Assembly (NCBI RefSeq): GCF_965233615.1
Contig: NZ_OZ247495.1
Source of the DNA: Pelagibius sp028280305
GTDB taxonomy: Bacteria > Pseudomonadota > Alphaproteobacteria > Kiloniellales > Kiloniellaceae
Direction: 5' to 3' (one strand)
DNA length: 64,000 nt
How positions within the stretch are numbered: the stretch's first letter is position 1; each line of letters opens with the position of its first letter. The position numbers and the translations under genes are program-made. Positions 44,304-53,730 of this stretch are shown in pieces. The notes under the pieces were generated by a model. The model had not been told where the DNA came from and made no database searches. It was given only the letters and a program-made list of their open reading frames with translations.

Positions 44304-44941
44304 GCGACCGAGCTCTCGGCTTCCGCGTCCAGACCACCGAGTTTCTCTATAAAGGCGGCGATCTCGTCCACGCCCTGGCCCGCTTTCACCTGGGCGAAAA
44401 CGAAGGGGCGCTCGCCGCGCATCTTCTTTGCATCACGGTCCATCACCTCCAGACTGGCGCCGACCAGAGGCGCGAGATCGGTCTTGTTGATGACCAGCAG
44501 GTCGGAGCGGGTGATGCCGGGGCCGCCCTTGCGGGGGATCTTGTCGCCGGCCGAGACGTCGATGACGTAGATCGTGATGTCCGCCAGCTCCGGACTGAAG
44601 GTTGCGGCCAGGTTATCGCCGCCGGATTCGATCAGCACCAGATCGAGAGCCGGAAAACGCTGACGCATGTCGGCTACGGCAGCCAGGTTGATCGAGGCAT
44701 CTTCGCGGATCGCCGTGTGAGGACAGCCGCCTGTCTCCACCCCCATGATCCGTTCCGGCGGCAGCGCACCGGAGCGCGTGAGGAACTCCGCGTCTTCGCG
44801 CGTGTAGATGTCGTTGGTGATAGCGGCGACATCATAGCGCGGCGCCAAGGTCTTGCAGAGCGCATCCATCAGCGCCGTCTTGCCGGAGCCGACGGGCCCG
44901 CCGATGCCGACCCTCAGGGGGCCTGTCGAAGAAGCGGTCAT
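44300..44941 (-). CDS. ureG: Urease accessory GTPase UreG
   Basis: 213 aa. SIMIBI GTPase that delivers nickel to urease with UreF, UreD and UreE. P-loop GGPVGSGKTALMDAL, the metal-binding Cys-Pro-His in GGCPHTAIREDAS and the Mg site VLIESGGDNLAATFSPELAD are clear. The last gene of the 44.3-55.0 kb urease/urea transport cluster; it overlaps ureF by 4 bases. Confidence 0.97.
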   Translation of the reverse strand: MTASSTGPLRVGIGGPVGSGKTALMDALCKTLAPRYDVAAITNDIYTREDAEFLTRSGALPPERIMGVETGGCPHTAIREDASINLAAVADMRQRFPALDLVLIESGGDNLAATFSPELADITIYVIDVSAGDKIPRKGGPGITRSDLLVINKTDLAPLVGASLEVMDRDAKKMRGERPFVFAQVKAGQGVDEIAAFIEKLGGLDAEAESSVA

Positions 44942-45624
44942 GATCTGAACAACCTCGTGTATTGGGTTTCGTGTTTCATGGCAGCGAAATCGGCCAGTAC
45001 AGCCGAGCCACCGAGATCTTCCAGGGAGGCCTCCAGCGCGGCCTCGACCGTTTGGGCGATCGCCGGCTCCAGCGCCGCGGTGACGCGTTGTCCGTCGCTC
45101 TGTCCCAGGGGGATGAGCCGCACGCCGGCGGAGACCAGGTTGGCAGCAAAGCCGTGGAGGTAGGCATGTAGAGCGGCCCTCAGAGGCAGCCCATGACCAG
45201 CAGCGGCGACACCGACAACGACCGGGTAGGCTATGGGTCCCGCCCAGGCCGAGGCGAGGTCATCCAACGCCTGACAAGGCCAGGCGTCCGCCGTCGCCAT
45301 CGCAAAGGCCCGGCCTTGCGCCGTCGTTTCAAGCTGCCGCTCGGCGGTCGCAACAAAAGCCGCGGCCAGTTCGGCGATTGCCGCCAGCGCCGCTGTGTCA
45401 TCGGTCGCCTCAAAGGCATGACGGAAGAGGATGGCGTCATTGCGCCCGGAGCCGAGAGTCAGCAGGTCGGTCAGCCAAAGCTCCAGCCCCGCGGCATCGG
45501 TAACCCCGCCCTGCTCCACCACCTGCTCCAAACCATGGGAATAGCTGAAAGCGCCCACGGGATAGGACGGCGAGAGCCAGGTTATCAAGCGGTAAAGCCC
45601 GGCCTCGTTCAGGTTTTCAGTCAT
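44938..45624 (-). CDS. ureF: Urease accessory protein UreF
   Basis: 228 aa, all-helical. LSPSYPVGAFSYSHGLEQVVEQG near the N-terminus is the family signature. It acts as scaffold and GTPase-activity gate for UreG in the maturation complex. I take the ATG at 45624, which overlaps the ureE stop (ATGACTGA); the ATG at 45633 is an alternative. Confidence 0.93.
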   Translation of the reverse strand: MTENLNEAGLYRLITWLSPSYPVGAFSYSHGLEQVVEQGGVTDAAGLELWLTDLLTLGSGRNDAILFRHAFEATDDTAALAAIAELAAAFVATAERQLETTAQGRAFAMATADAWPCQALDDLASAWAGPIAYPVVVGVAAAGHGLPLRAALHAYLHGFAANLVSAGVRLIPLGQSDGQRVTAALEPAIAQTVEAALEASLEDLGGSAVLADFAAMKHETQYTRLFRS

Positions 45625-46081
45625 GGTGTTCATGCCCCTGAACACGGCCGTGACCGTAAGCGCCGCCTTCCGGATCAAAAGGCGCCTCAATCAACTCCGT
45701 TCGGGCGCCCAGCTTCGTCAGCATCTCAAGGATGACATGATCCTCTCGAATTCTGAGGCAGTCGCCCAGCAACTGGGTCGGCAGATGACGGTTGCCGAGA
45801 TGCCAGGCAATGCGGACCAGATCGACATCGGCGCCGGCCCGCACTTCAATGAGGCGTTCGGGCGCCGCCACCACCGCGACGATACCGCCCTCCTCCAAAA
45901 CCAGGCCGTCGCCATGGGACAACGGTACGGTCTTCGGCAGATCGAGCAGGAACTCCACACCGGTCTCACCGCGCATCGCGATACGCCGCCGGTGCCGGGC
46001 ATCAAAGTCCAGCACCACGGAATCGCAGGCCTCAGCCAGAGGCCAGCTTCCCGACGATTTGACAGAAGTCGCCCGCAACAT
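45617..46081 (-). CDS. ureE: Urease accessory nickel-binding protein UreE
   Basis: 154 aa. Metallochaperone that donates nickel to UreG/urease. The N-terminal substrate-like domain holds DARHRRRIAMRGETGVEFLLDLPKTVPL, and the C-terminus ends in a short His-rich tail (GHEHHD). The tail is much shorter than in Klebsiella UreE, so nickel storage is modest. Confidence 0.94.
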   Translation of the reverse strand: MLRATSVKSSGSWPLAEACDSVVLDFDARHRRRIAMRGETGVEFLLDLPKTVPLSHGDGLVLEEGGIVAVVAAPERLIEVRAGADVDLVRIAWHLGNRHLPTQLLGDCLRIREDHVILEMLTKLGARTELIEAPFDPEGGAYGHGRVQGHEHHD

Positions 46082-46090
46082 CGCCGCAGA

Positions 46091-47800
46091 CTAAAACAGG
46101 AAGTAGCGCTGCGCCATGGGCAGCTCTGCCGCCGGCTCGCAGGTCAGAAGCGCGCCGTCGGCGCGCACCTCATAGGTCTCCGGATCGACAGCGACCTCAG
46201 GCGTGTAGTCGTTCAGCACCATCTGCTTCTTGGTGACTTTGCGGATCCCTGAAACCGGGAGCACGCTGCGGTCGAGACCGAGCCGCCCGCCGACATCGGC
46301 CGCCGCCGCTGCCTGGGAAACGAACGTCACGGCACTGGCAGTCATGGCCTTGCCGAAGCCACCGAACATCGGGCGATAGTGGACCGGCTGGGGTGTCGGG
46401 ATCGAGGCATTGGGATCGCCCATGGCCGCGGCGGCGATGGTGCCGCACTTCAGAACCAGGTCGGGCTTCACGCCGAAGAACATCGGCTTCCAGAGCACCA
46501 GATCCGCCAGCTTGCCGACTTCGACGGAGCCGACTGACTCGGCGATACCATGGGTCAGGGCGGGATTGATGGTGTACTTGGCGATATAGCGTTTGACCCG
46601 GAAGTTGTCGTTGTCGTTCTTTTCTTCCGGCAGGGCGCCGCGCTGCTTCTTCATCTTGTCGGCAGTTTGCCAGGTGCGGATGATCACCTCCCCGACCCGG
46701 CCCATGGCCTGGCTGTCGGAGGCGATCATCGAAAACGCGCCGAGGTCGTGGAGAATGTCTTCCGCCGCAATCGTCTCCCGCCGGATGCGGCTTTCCGCAA
46801 AGGCGAGATCCTCGGGGATCTTCGGGTCCAGGTGATGACAGACCATCAGCATGTCGAGGTGCTCATCCACCGTATTCACCGTGAAGGGCCGCGTCGGGTT
46901 GGTCGACGACGGCAGCACGTTCAGCTCACCGCAGACCTTGATGATATCGGGCGCATGGCCGCCCCCCGCCCCCTCGGTATGAAAGGCGTGGATCGTGCGC
47001 CCCTTGAACGCGGCAATGGTGTTCTCGACAAAGCCGGACTCGTTCAGGGTATCGGTATGGATCGCGACACCGATATCCATTTCATCGGCGACGGAAAGAC
47101 AGGTATCGATGGCCGAGGGCGTGGTGCCCCAATCCTCGTGCAGCTTAAGCGCACAGGCGCCGGCCTCTATCTGTTCGATCAAGGCATCGGGCTTGGAGGC
47201 ATTGCCCTTGCCGAAGAAGCCGAGATTCATCGGAAAACCCTCAGCCGCCTGCAACATGCGCTCCATATGCCAGGGGCCGGGTGTCGCTGTGGTGGCATTG
47301 GTGCCCTCCGCCGGGCCGGTGCCGCCGCCCATCATGGTGGTAACACCGGAATAGAGGGCGTCTTCCATCTGCTGCGGGCAGATCCAGTGGATGTGCGCGT
47401 CGATACCCCCGGCGGTGAGGATGCGGCCCTCGCCGGCGATGGCCTCCGTCCCCGGCCCGATGACGATATCGACACCCGGCTGGACGTCGGGATTGCCGGC
47501 CTTGCCGATGGCCGCGATGCGCCCGTCTTTCAAACCCACATCGGCCTTGATGATGCCCCAATGATCAACGATCAGGGCATTGGTGATGACCGTATCGACC
47601 GCCCCCTGGGCGCGGCTCGCCTGGGCTTGGCCCATACCGTCGCGAATCACCTTTCCACCGCCGAACTTTACTTCTTCCCCGTAGGTTGTCCGATCTTCTT
47701 CAACTTGAATGACAAGTTCGGTATCGGCCAGCCGGACACGATCCCCCGTTGTCGGGCCAAACATGGCCGCATAGGCCGCGCGGTCGATCTTCTGCGGCAT
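46091..47800 (-). CDS. ureC: Urease alpha subunit
   Basis: 569-residue catalytic subunit that hydrolyses urea to ammonia and carbamate. Di-nickel ligands are complete: H136 and H138 (DAHIHWICPQQ), carbamylated K219 (LKLHEDWG), H248 (IHTDTLNE), H274 (HAFHTEGAGGGHAPD) and D362 (IASDSQAMGR); the flap has C321-H322-H323. The ATG at 47800 opens MPQKIDRAAYAAMFGPTTGD. The frame is open further upstream but lies within ureB. Confidence 0.98.
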   Translation of the reverse strand: MPQKIDRAAYAAMFGPTTGDRVRLADTELVIQVEEDRTTYGEEVKFGGGKVIRDGMGQAQASRAQGAVDTVITNALIVDHWGIIKADVGLKDGRIAAIGKAGNPDVQPGVDIVIGPGTEAIAGEGRILTAGGIDAHIHWICPQQMEDALYSGVTTMMGGGTGPAEGTNATTATPGPWHMERMLQAAEGFPMNLGFFGKGNASKPDALIEQIEAGACALKLHEDWGTTPSAIDTCLSVADEMDIGVAIHTDTLNESGFVENTIAAFKGRTIHAFHTEGAGGGHAPDIIKVCGELNVLPSSTNPTRPFTVNTVDEHLDMLMVCHHLDPKIPEDLAFAESRIRRETIAAEDILHDLGAFSMIASDSQAMGRVGEVIIRTWQTADKMKKQRGALPEEKNDNDNFRVKRYIAKYTINPALTHGIAESVGSVEVGKLADLVLWKPMFFGVKPDLVLKCGTIAAAAMGDPNASIPTPQPVHYRPMFGGFGKAMTASAVTFVSQAAAAADVGGRLGLDRSVLPVSGIRKVTKKQMVLNDYTPEVAVDPETYEVRADGALLTCEPAAELPMAQRYFLF

Positions 47801-47804
47801 GGCT

Positions 47805-48128
47805 CTAGCCCTCCAGGTCGTCTGTGAGAGGGCCGTTGATCCGGGCGTTGAAGCCGTGGATCTCCCGGGCACCGGCATAGGGGATCAGCATCACCTCGCG
47901 GCTTTGGCCGGGCTCGAAGCGCACCGCCGTGCCGGCGGCAATGTCGAGCCTGTAGCCCAGCGCTTTGTCACGGTCGAAGATCAAAGCCGTGTTGGTTTCA
48001 TAGAAATGATAGTGGGAGCCGACCTGCACCGGGCGGTCGCCGCTGTTGGCAACCAGAAGGGTGATCGTCTCACGGCCCTCGTTCAGCAGGATGTCGCCGT
48101 CGGCGACCATGATTTCTCCGGGGATCAT
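47805..48128 (-). CDS. ureB: Urease beta subunit
   Basis: 107 aa. It begins MIPGEIMVADGDILLNEGRETITL and has the signature VQVGSHYHFYETN. Separate alpha, beta and gamma subunits are the standard bacterial arrangement. It lies 4 bases before ureC. Confidence 0.97.
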   Translation of the reverse strand: MIPGEIMVADGDILLNEGRETITLLVANSGDRPVQVGSHYHFYETNTALIFDRDKALGYRLDIAAGTAVRFEPGQSREVMLIPYAGAREIHGFNARINGPLTDDLEG

Positions 48129-48142
48129 CGTTGCGGCTCTCC

Positions 48143-48445
48143 CTAGCGGATCGGCTGATGGACGGTGACCAGCTTGGTCCCGTCTGGAAAGGTCGCTTCG
48201 ACCTGGATCTCGTGGATCATCTCGGCGATGCCGTCCATGACCTGATCGCGGGAGATCACGGTCCCACCGTCGCGCATCAGCTCGGCGACCGTACGGCCGT
48301 CGCGCGCGCCCTCCACCACATAATCGGAAATCAGGGCGATGGCTTCCGGGTAGTTCAGCTTGCAGCCGCGCCCCAGCCGGTTGCGCGCCACCATGGCAGC
48401 GACGGAGACAAGCAGCTTGTCTTTTTCCCGTGGTGTCAGGTTCAC
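48143..48445 (-). CDS. ureA: Urease gamma subunit
   Basis: 100 aa. MNLTPREKDKLLVSVAAMVARNRLGRG and LNYPEAIALISDYVVEGARDG are the family pattern, with the conserved end region IQVEATFPDGTKLVTVHQPI. It is preceded by an AAGGAGG-like ribosome binding site (48448-48456) and sits between ureD and ureB. Confidence 0.97.
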   Translation of the reverse strand: MNLTPREKDKLLVSVAAMVARNRLGRGCKLNYPEAIALISDYVVEGARDGRTVAELMRDGGTVISRDQVMDGIAEMIHEIQVEATFPDGTKLVTVHQPIR

Positions 48446-48478
48446 CCTCTCCTCCTTCTTGCTTTGCTTCTTACTTGT

Positions 48479-49372
48479 CTAGAGATGCCAAAGACGGGGC
48501 AGTGCTGGCGGCAAACCGGCCAAATGAGCACGTGCCGCCGCCCAGAAGGCGCCATAGGCCTGACGGACCGCCCTTGCCTCTCCCAGAAAACGCCCAGCGA
48601 TCACGCCGTTGACGGCAGTCAGCGCCTGTTGAGACCCAGGAGAGTCTTCGGGCAGCAGAGCACGCAAAGGCTCCAGCTGCGCCGTAGCATTCTCGGCATG
48701 GAAAATCGCGCTGGCGAAGGCCGTCATACCGCCGAGGCAGGCAACAGAGGCCAGCGGCCGTCGAAAGTCGCCCTCCATATGCAGGGCATCGGCCCAGATG
48801 AGCCGTTCTCCGGCGCGCAGCTGCCATGCATCACGGATCAAGCCTTGGCTGAGCGTTTCGCCGGAGGCACTGCGGCCAAAGACCAGAAACTCGCCGGCCA
48901 GCACCCGGCTGCCGGGTTCGACCGTCAGCGTGGTTTCGCGCCGCAGGCGGGCACCGTCGAAAAGGATCGTTTCCTGGGGCAGCCATTCCAGCCAAGCCCC
49001 TGCCGCCGCGCTCAGGCTTACGTTGATAGAGCTGTCGGCGCCGGTCGAGCGATAGACCTTCTCCGCCGCCTGTGGATAGACACGCAGTTGGGCATCAGCA
49101 CCCGCCGTAACAGCGATCTCTAAACTATCACCGCCAACGATTCCGCCGGAGGTCGTGATGAGGCTGGCTTCGAAAATGTCGCCGCGCGCCGGCTGCGGCA
49201 GGCGCAGCGAGAGCGGATCGCGCTGATGCAGATCGACCAGCCGCGTCACACCCGCTTCGGCCCGCACCGACAGTGCGGCTTCTCCGCGTACGGCGGCACG
49301 ACGCAGCGGAACAACCGCTGCGGAAGCCTGATTTGCCGGTATAACCTCAGACGGCGATGTAGCGACGGACAT
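48479..49372 (-). CDS. ureD: Urease accessory protein UreD
   Basis: 297-residue scaffold that binds apo-urease and forms a nickel tunnel with UreF and UreG. SLRLPQPARGDIFEASLITTSGGIVGGDSLEI is the signature region. I start it at the ATG 49372 (MSVATSPSEV), which overlaps urtE by 26 bases; a longer frame runs into urtE in another reading frame but looks non-coding, and an ATG at 49390 is the only close alternative. Confidence 0.93.
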   Translation of the reverse strand: MSVATSPSEVIPANQASAAVVPLRRAAVRGEAALSVRAEAGVTRLVDLHQRDPLSLRLPQPARGDIFEASLITTSGGIVGGDSLEIAVTAGADAQLRVYPQAAEKVYRSTGADSSINVSLSAAAGAWLEWLPQETILFDGARLRRETTLTVEPGSRVLAGEFLVFGRSASGETLSQGLIRDAWQLRAGERLIWADALHMEGDFRRPLASVACLGGMTAFASAIFHAENATAQLEPLRALLPEDSPGSQQALTAVNGVIAGRFLGEARAVRQAYGAFWAAARAHLAGLPPALPRLWHL

Positions 49373-50042
49373 CGGCCTCGACCATTTCATCTCCCCGACC
49401 GGATAAAACGATCTCGCCCCGGTCCAAGACAGCATAGCTGTCCGCCAGGTCTCTGGCGAAGTCGAAATACTGCTCGACCAGAACGATGGCCATATCACCC
49501 CTGGCGGCCAGCAGGCGGATGACCCGCTCGATATCCTTGATGATGGAGGGCTGGATGCCCTCTGTCGGCTCGTCCAGCACCAAAAGCCGGGGCCGCAGCA
49601 CCAAGGCACGGGCGATGGCAAGCTGCTGCTGCTGGCCGCCGGAGAGGTCGCCGCCGCGCCGCCGCAACATGTCTTTCAGCACCGGGAACAGCTCGAAAAT
49701 TTCCGCTTCAATCCGCCGGGCGGCACGAGGCAAAGCCGCAAAGCCGCTGCGCAGGTTTTCCTCCACCGACAAGAGGGGAAAAATCTCCCGCCCCTGGGGC
49801 ACGAAAGCGATGCCACGCCGTGCCCGCTGATGCGGTGCCAGCCCCTCCAGCAGCTGGTCTTCCCAGCGGATCGAGCCGGCTTTCACAGCCTGCTGTCCGG
49901 CGATGGCCCGCAGCAGCGAGGTTTTGCCAACCCCGTTACGGCCAAGGACACAGGTCACTTGCCCCTTCTCCGCGCTGAGACTGACTTTCTTGAGCGCCTG
50001 GCTGGCGCCGTAGAAGAGATCGATGTCCTGAACCTGAAGCAT
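49347..50042 (-). CDS. urtE: Urea ABC transporter ATPase UrtE
   Basis: 231 aa. Start MLQVQDIDLFYGASQALK at 50042, Walker A GRNGVGKTSLL, signature LSGGQQQQLAIARAL, Walker B LLVLDEPTEGIQPSI (the Gln-Pro-Ser-Ile form is typical of UrtE). It is 7 bases downstream of urtD and overlaps ureD, directly linking urea import to urease. Confidence 0.94.
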   Translation of the reverse strand: MLQVQDIDLFYGASQALKKVSLSAEKGQVTCVLGRNGVGKTSLLRAIAGQQAVKAGSIRWEDQLLEGLAPHQRARRGIAFVPQGREIFPLLSVEENLRSGFAALPRAARRIEAEIFELFPVLKDMLRRRGGDLSGGQQQQLAIARALVLRPRLLVLDEPTEGIQPSIIKDIERVIRLLAARGDMAIVLVEQYFDFARDLADSYAVLDRGEIVLSGRGDEMVEADVRRYIAV

Positions 50043-50049
50043 CTTTTCC

Positions 50050-50871
50050 TCAGCGCCCAAGATAGACTTCGATAACGTCACGGTTGCTCTGCAAGCTGTC
50101 GAGCGAGCCTTCGGCCAAAACCGAGCCCTCGTGCAATACCGTGACATGACAATCCAGCGCGCGGATGAACTCCATGTCATGCTCGACCACGACAACGGAG
50201 TGCGACTGTGCGATCTCCTGCAGCATGACCGCCGTCTTTTCCGTTTCGGCATCGGTCATCCCCGCCGCAGGCTCGTCCACGAGCAACAGCTCGGGGTCCT
50301 GCATCAGCAACATGCCGATCTCCAGCCACTGCTTTTGTCCGTGCGAAAGGTTGCCGGCCAAGGCGTCGCGGAAGTCCTTCAGGACGATGCGTTCCAGCAC
50401 CGCATCGATCCGCTCAAGCTGCGCCTTGCTCGGACGGGCGAAGAGACCGGTGAAAACGCCACGGTCGCCCTTTAGAGCGAGTTCAAGGTTGTCAAAGACA
50501 CTCTGGCTTTCGAAGACCGTCGGTTTCTGGAATTTTCGGCCAATCCCCAGGTTTGCGATGGCAGCTTCGTCCAACCTGGTGAGATCGATGGAACCATTGA
50601 AAAAGACCTCCCCGCTGTCGGGCCGGGTCTTGCCGGTAATCACGTCCATCATGGTCGTCTTGCCGGCGCCGTTTGGGCCGATGATCGCGCGCAGTTCGCC
50701 GGAGACCACATAGAGGCTGAGATTGTTCAGCGCCTTGAAGCCGTCGAAGCTGACCGACACGCCGTCGACATAGAGGATGGTATCGGCAGCGGCATGGACC
50801 GGCCTTGATGGGGTCTGGTGGACAGGTTCTGCGGCCTCTGTCGTTGTGATTTGTGAGAGAGCTTCGCTCAT
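50050..50871 (-). CDS. urtD: Urea ABC transporter ATPase UrtD
   Basis: 273 aa. Walker A GPNGAGKTTMMDVITGKTRPDSG, signature LSHGQKQWLEIGMLLMQ and Walker B LLLVDEPAAGMTD are UrtD hallmarks. An N-terminal extension of about 35 residues rich in Thr, Glu and Pro precedes the core. It overlaps urtC by 4 bases. Confidence 0.94.
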   Translation of the reverse strand: MSEALSQITTTEAAEPVHQTPSRPVHAAADTILYVDGVSVSFDGFKALNNLSLYVVSGELRAIIGPNGAGKTTMMDVITGKTRPDSGEVFFNGSIDLTRLDEAAIANLGIGRKFQKPTVFESQSVFDNLELALKGDRGVFTGLFARPSKAQLERIDAVLERIVLKDFRDALAGNLSHGQKQWLEIGMLLMQDPELLLVDEPAAGMTDAETEKTAVMLQEIAQSHSVVVVEHDMEFIRALDCHVTVLHEGSVLAEGSLDSLQSNRDVIEVYLGR

Positions 50872-52010
50872 CCCGCCGTTTTCCCCGGTAGAACTTCGCG
50901 CAGGAAAGCGGCCCGCAGGCGGTCTTGCAGGCCCGGCAGAGAGCCGATGATGCCCCTTGGCAGAAAGACCGTGACGGCGACAAAAAGGCCGCCGAGGAAA
51001 AACAGCCAGATCTCCGGCGCCGCCCCGGTCAGATAGGTCTTGGCGTAGTTCACCAGAAGCGCGCCCAGGATCGCGCCGTGCAGATAGCCGCGTCCGCCGA
51101 CCGCCACCCAGATCACGATCTCGATGGAATTGGCGGGCGAGAACTCGCTTGGATTGATGATGCCGACCTGAGGCACGTAGAGGGCCCCGGCGAGCCCCGC
51201 CAGCATGGCCGAAAGGACGAAAACGAAGAGCTTGTAGAATTCCACCCGGTAGCCGAGGAAGCGCACCCGGCTCTCGGCATCACGGATCGCCACCAGCACC
51301 CGCCCCACCTTCGAGCAGACAATCCATCGGCAAAGCAGGTAAGCCAGGGCCAGCATGACGGCGGAAGCCGCAAAGAGCCCGGCACGAGTACCGTCGGCCT
51401 GCAAGTTGAAGCCCAGCAGTTCCTTAAAGTCGGTCAGACCGTTATTGCCGCCGAAGCCCATGTCGTTGCGGAAGAAGGCCAGCAACAGGGCGAAGGTCAT
51501 GGCCTGGGTGATGATGGAGAGATAGACCCCGGTGACGCGCGAGCGGAAAGCCAGCCAGCCGAAGACGAGGGCCAACAGGCCCGGCACCAGGATCACCATC
51601 AGCAAGGCAAAGGGAAAGGACTCGAAGCCGTACCAGTACCAGGGTAACTCCTTCCAGTTCAGGAAGACCATGAAGTCCGGCAAATCGGGATTCCCATAGA
51701 CCCCGCGGTCACCGATCTGGCGCATCAGATGCATGCCCATGGCATAGCCGCCGAGTGCAAAGAAAGCACCGTGACCCAGGCTCAGGATCCCGCAGTAGCC
51801 CCAGATAAGATCGACGGAAAGCGCCAGCAGAGCAAAACAGAGATACTTGCCCAGGAGGCTCACGAGATAGGTCGGCACATGAAAAACCGAGTCCGACGGC
51901 ACCGCCAGATTCAGCAGCGGCACCAGAACGGCGACACAGAGCAGCAGTCCCAGGGTGATCTTGCTGCCCAGTGGCGACAACAGACGGCCGTGGTCGTTCG
52001 ACAGCAGCAC
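50868..52010 (-). CDS. urtC: Urea ABC transporter permease UrtC
   Basis: 380 aa with about ten transmembrane segments. WGYCGILSLGHGAFFALGGYAMGMHLMRQ and YGNPDLPDFMVFLNWKELPWYWYGF are characteristic of UrtC and separate it from LivM. It lies 3 bases after urtB. Confidence 0.94.
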   Translation of the reverse strand: MLLSNDHGRLLSPLGSKITLGLLLCVAVLVPLLNLAVPSDSVFHVPTYLVSLLGKYLCFALLALSVDLIWGYCGILSLGHGAFFALGGYAMGMHLMRQIGDRGVYGNPDLPDFMVFLNWKELPWYWYGFESFPFALLMVILVPGLLALVFGWLAFRSRVTGVYLSIITQAMTFALLLAFFRNDMGFGGNNGLTDFKELLGFNLQADGTRAGLFAASAVMLALAYLLCRWIVCSKVGRVLVAIRDAESRVRFLGYRVEFYKLFVFVLSAMLAGLAGALYVPQVGIINPSEFSPANSIEIVIWVAVGGRGYLHGAILGALLVNYAKTYLTGAAPEIWLFFLGGLFVAVTVFLPRGIIGSLPGLQDRLRAAFLREVLPGKTAG

Positions 52011-52013
52011 GGG

Positions 52014-53660
52014 CTAGTTCTCCACCGCGCGTCCGCGCAGCGCGAAGAGGCCGCGCGGGCGCTTTTGGATGAAGAGAATGATCACCACGAGCACCAGGAT
52101 CTTACCCAGCACCGCGCCGGCATAGGGCTCCAGGAACTTGTTCACCAACCCGAGCGAGAAGGCTCCTACGAGGGTGCCCCAGAGATTGCCCACGCCCCCG
52201 AAGACGACAACCATGAAGCTGTCGATGATGTAGCCCTGACCCAGGTTGGGGCTGACGTTGTCGATCTGGCTGAGGGCGACGCCGGCCATGCCCGCGATGC
52301 CGGAGCCCAAACCGAAGGTCATGGCATCAACCCAACCGGTGCGGATACCCATGGAAGAGGCCATGGGGCGGTTCTGGGTCACCGCGCGCATTTGCAGGCC
52401 GTAGCCGCTGAAGCGGATCAGCGCCATGAGCAGCGCGAAGACAAGCAAGGCAAAAAGAATGATCCAAAGCCGGTTGTAGGTCAGGGTGAGGCCGCCCGCC
52501 ACCTCCCAGGCGCCGCTCATCCAGGCGGGATTGCCGACCTCGCGGTTGGTGGGGCCGAAGATACTGCGCACCACCTGCTGAAGAATGAGGCTGAGGCCCC
52601 AGGTGGCCAGCAAGGTCTCCAGGGGCCGGCCATAGAGAAAGCGGATGACGCCGCGCTCGATCCCGATACCCACCAGGCCGGTCACCAGAAAGGCTGCGGG
52701 TATGGCAACCAACAGCGAGTAGTCGAAGGCGCCGGGAAAGGAAGCGCGAAACACCTCCTGCACCACAAAGGTGGTATAGGCGCCGATCATCACCATTTCA
52801 CCGTGGGCCATGTTGATGACCCCCATCACCCCGAAGGTGATGGCCAGGCCAATGGCGGCCAGCAGCAGGACCGAACCCAGGCTGATGCCCTGAAAGATGT
52901 TCTCGATGAAGCCGTTGAAGGCGAGTTTTGATTCGATGGTTTTCAAGGTCTCGGCGGCGGCGGCGCGGAGATCGCTGTCGGGCTCTGCCGGCCGCCCTTC
53001 CCCGTCGATGATCAGCAGCCCCGATACGATGGCCCGCACCTCCTGATCAACGAAAGCCGCCAGTGCCTCAATGGCGGCAAGTCGCGTCGCCTTGTCGTCG
53101 GACGTTGCCAACTCTGTCGCCGCCAAGGCGCGTGCCAGGCGGCTGGCCACCTTGGGATCGCTCTCGCGCGCCAAGGCAGCCTGCAATGGCCCAAGCATGT
53201 CCGACTGTGCCGATCTGAATACCGCATCGGCTGCCTGGATCCGCGCCACCGGGTCAGGGCTGCCCAGCGTCAGGGCGCCGAGCGCCGCTTTGACCGCCTG
53301 CCGCAGCCGGTTGTTGATTCTCACCTTGCGCAGCTTGCGTTTGCCGACTTCGCCCAGCGCCTCGCCGGTCATCGCATCGAAAATGCGGTAACCGCCCGCA
53401 CTATCCTCGGCGACGACCATTCGGTCGTCTTCCTTCACCTGAAAGAGGCGGCCGGCCAAAAAGGCCTGGAGGATCGGCACCGCCCGTTCATGCCCGCCGG
53501 CAGCCAGGCTTTCCACCGCCGCGGCCTTGGTGGCGTTCGACTTCTCTGTCAGCGCCTGGAGGTCCTGCGCAAGCTCGGCTGACGCAGCCGAGGGAATCAG
53601 CAAGACGATCAGTACTGCGAAAGCCCTTAGCCTGAACAGCTTGGACAAGGCCGGCATCAA
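52014..53660 (-). CDS. urtB: Urea ABC transporter permease UrtB with N-terminal extension
   Basis: 548 aa. Residues 1-28 form a signal-like segment, residues 30-245 an Ala-rich helical, HEAT-like region facing the periplasm, and the rest a LivH-type permease with FGVMGVINMAHGEMVMIGAYTT and VSPNLGQGYIIDSFMVVVFGGVGN. The long N-terminal part is normal for UrtB. It is separated from urtA by a 70-base gap with a hairpin. Confidence 0.94.
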   Translation of the reverse strand: MMPALSKLFRLRAFAVLIVLLIPSAASAELAQDLQALTEKSNATKAAAVESLAAGGHERAVPILQAFLAGRLFQVKEDDRMVVAEDSAGGYRIFDAMTGEALGEVGKRKLRKVRINNRLRQAVKAALGALTLGSPDPVARIQAADAVFRSAQSDMLGPLQAALARESDPKVASRLARALAATELATSDDKATRLAAIEALAAFVDQEVRAIVSGLLIIDGEGRPAEPDSDLRAAAAETLKTIESKLAFNGFIENIFQGISLGSVLLLAAIGLAITFGVMGVINMAHGEMVMIGAYTTFVVQEVFRASFPGAFDYSLLVAIPAAFLVTGLVGIGIERGVIRFLYGRPLETLLATWGLSLILQQVVRSIFGPTNREVGNPAWMSGAWEVAGGLTLTYNRLWIILFALLVFALLMALIRFSGYGLQMRAVTQNRPMASSMGIRTGWVDAMTFGLGSGIAGMAGVALSQIDNVSPNLGQGYIIDSFMVVVFGGVGNLWGTLVGAFSLGLVNKFLEPYAGAVLGKILVLVVIILFIQKRPRGLFALRGRAVEN

Positions 53661-53686
53661 TCGGAGTTCCCCAAGAAAGAAGATGA

Positions 53687-53715
53687 GCGGCGGGTCCCGC
53701 GAAAGGACCCGCCGC
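53687..53715 (-). terminator. Hairpin between urtA and urtB
   Basis: Perfect 11-base inverted repeat GCGGCGGGTCC (53687-53697) and GGACCCGCCGC (53705-53715) with a 7-base loop. On the minus strand it is followed by a pyrimidine-rich stretch (CTCATCTTCTTTC). It probably limits read-through or protects urtA mRNA so that binding protein is made in excess. Confidence 0.75.
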
Positions 53716-53730
53716 CGTGCCGAAGTAAGG

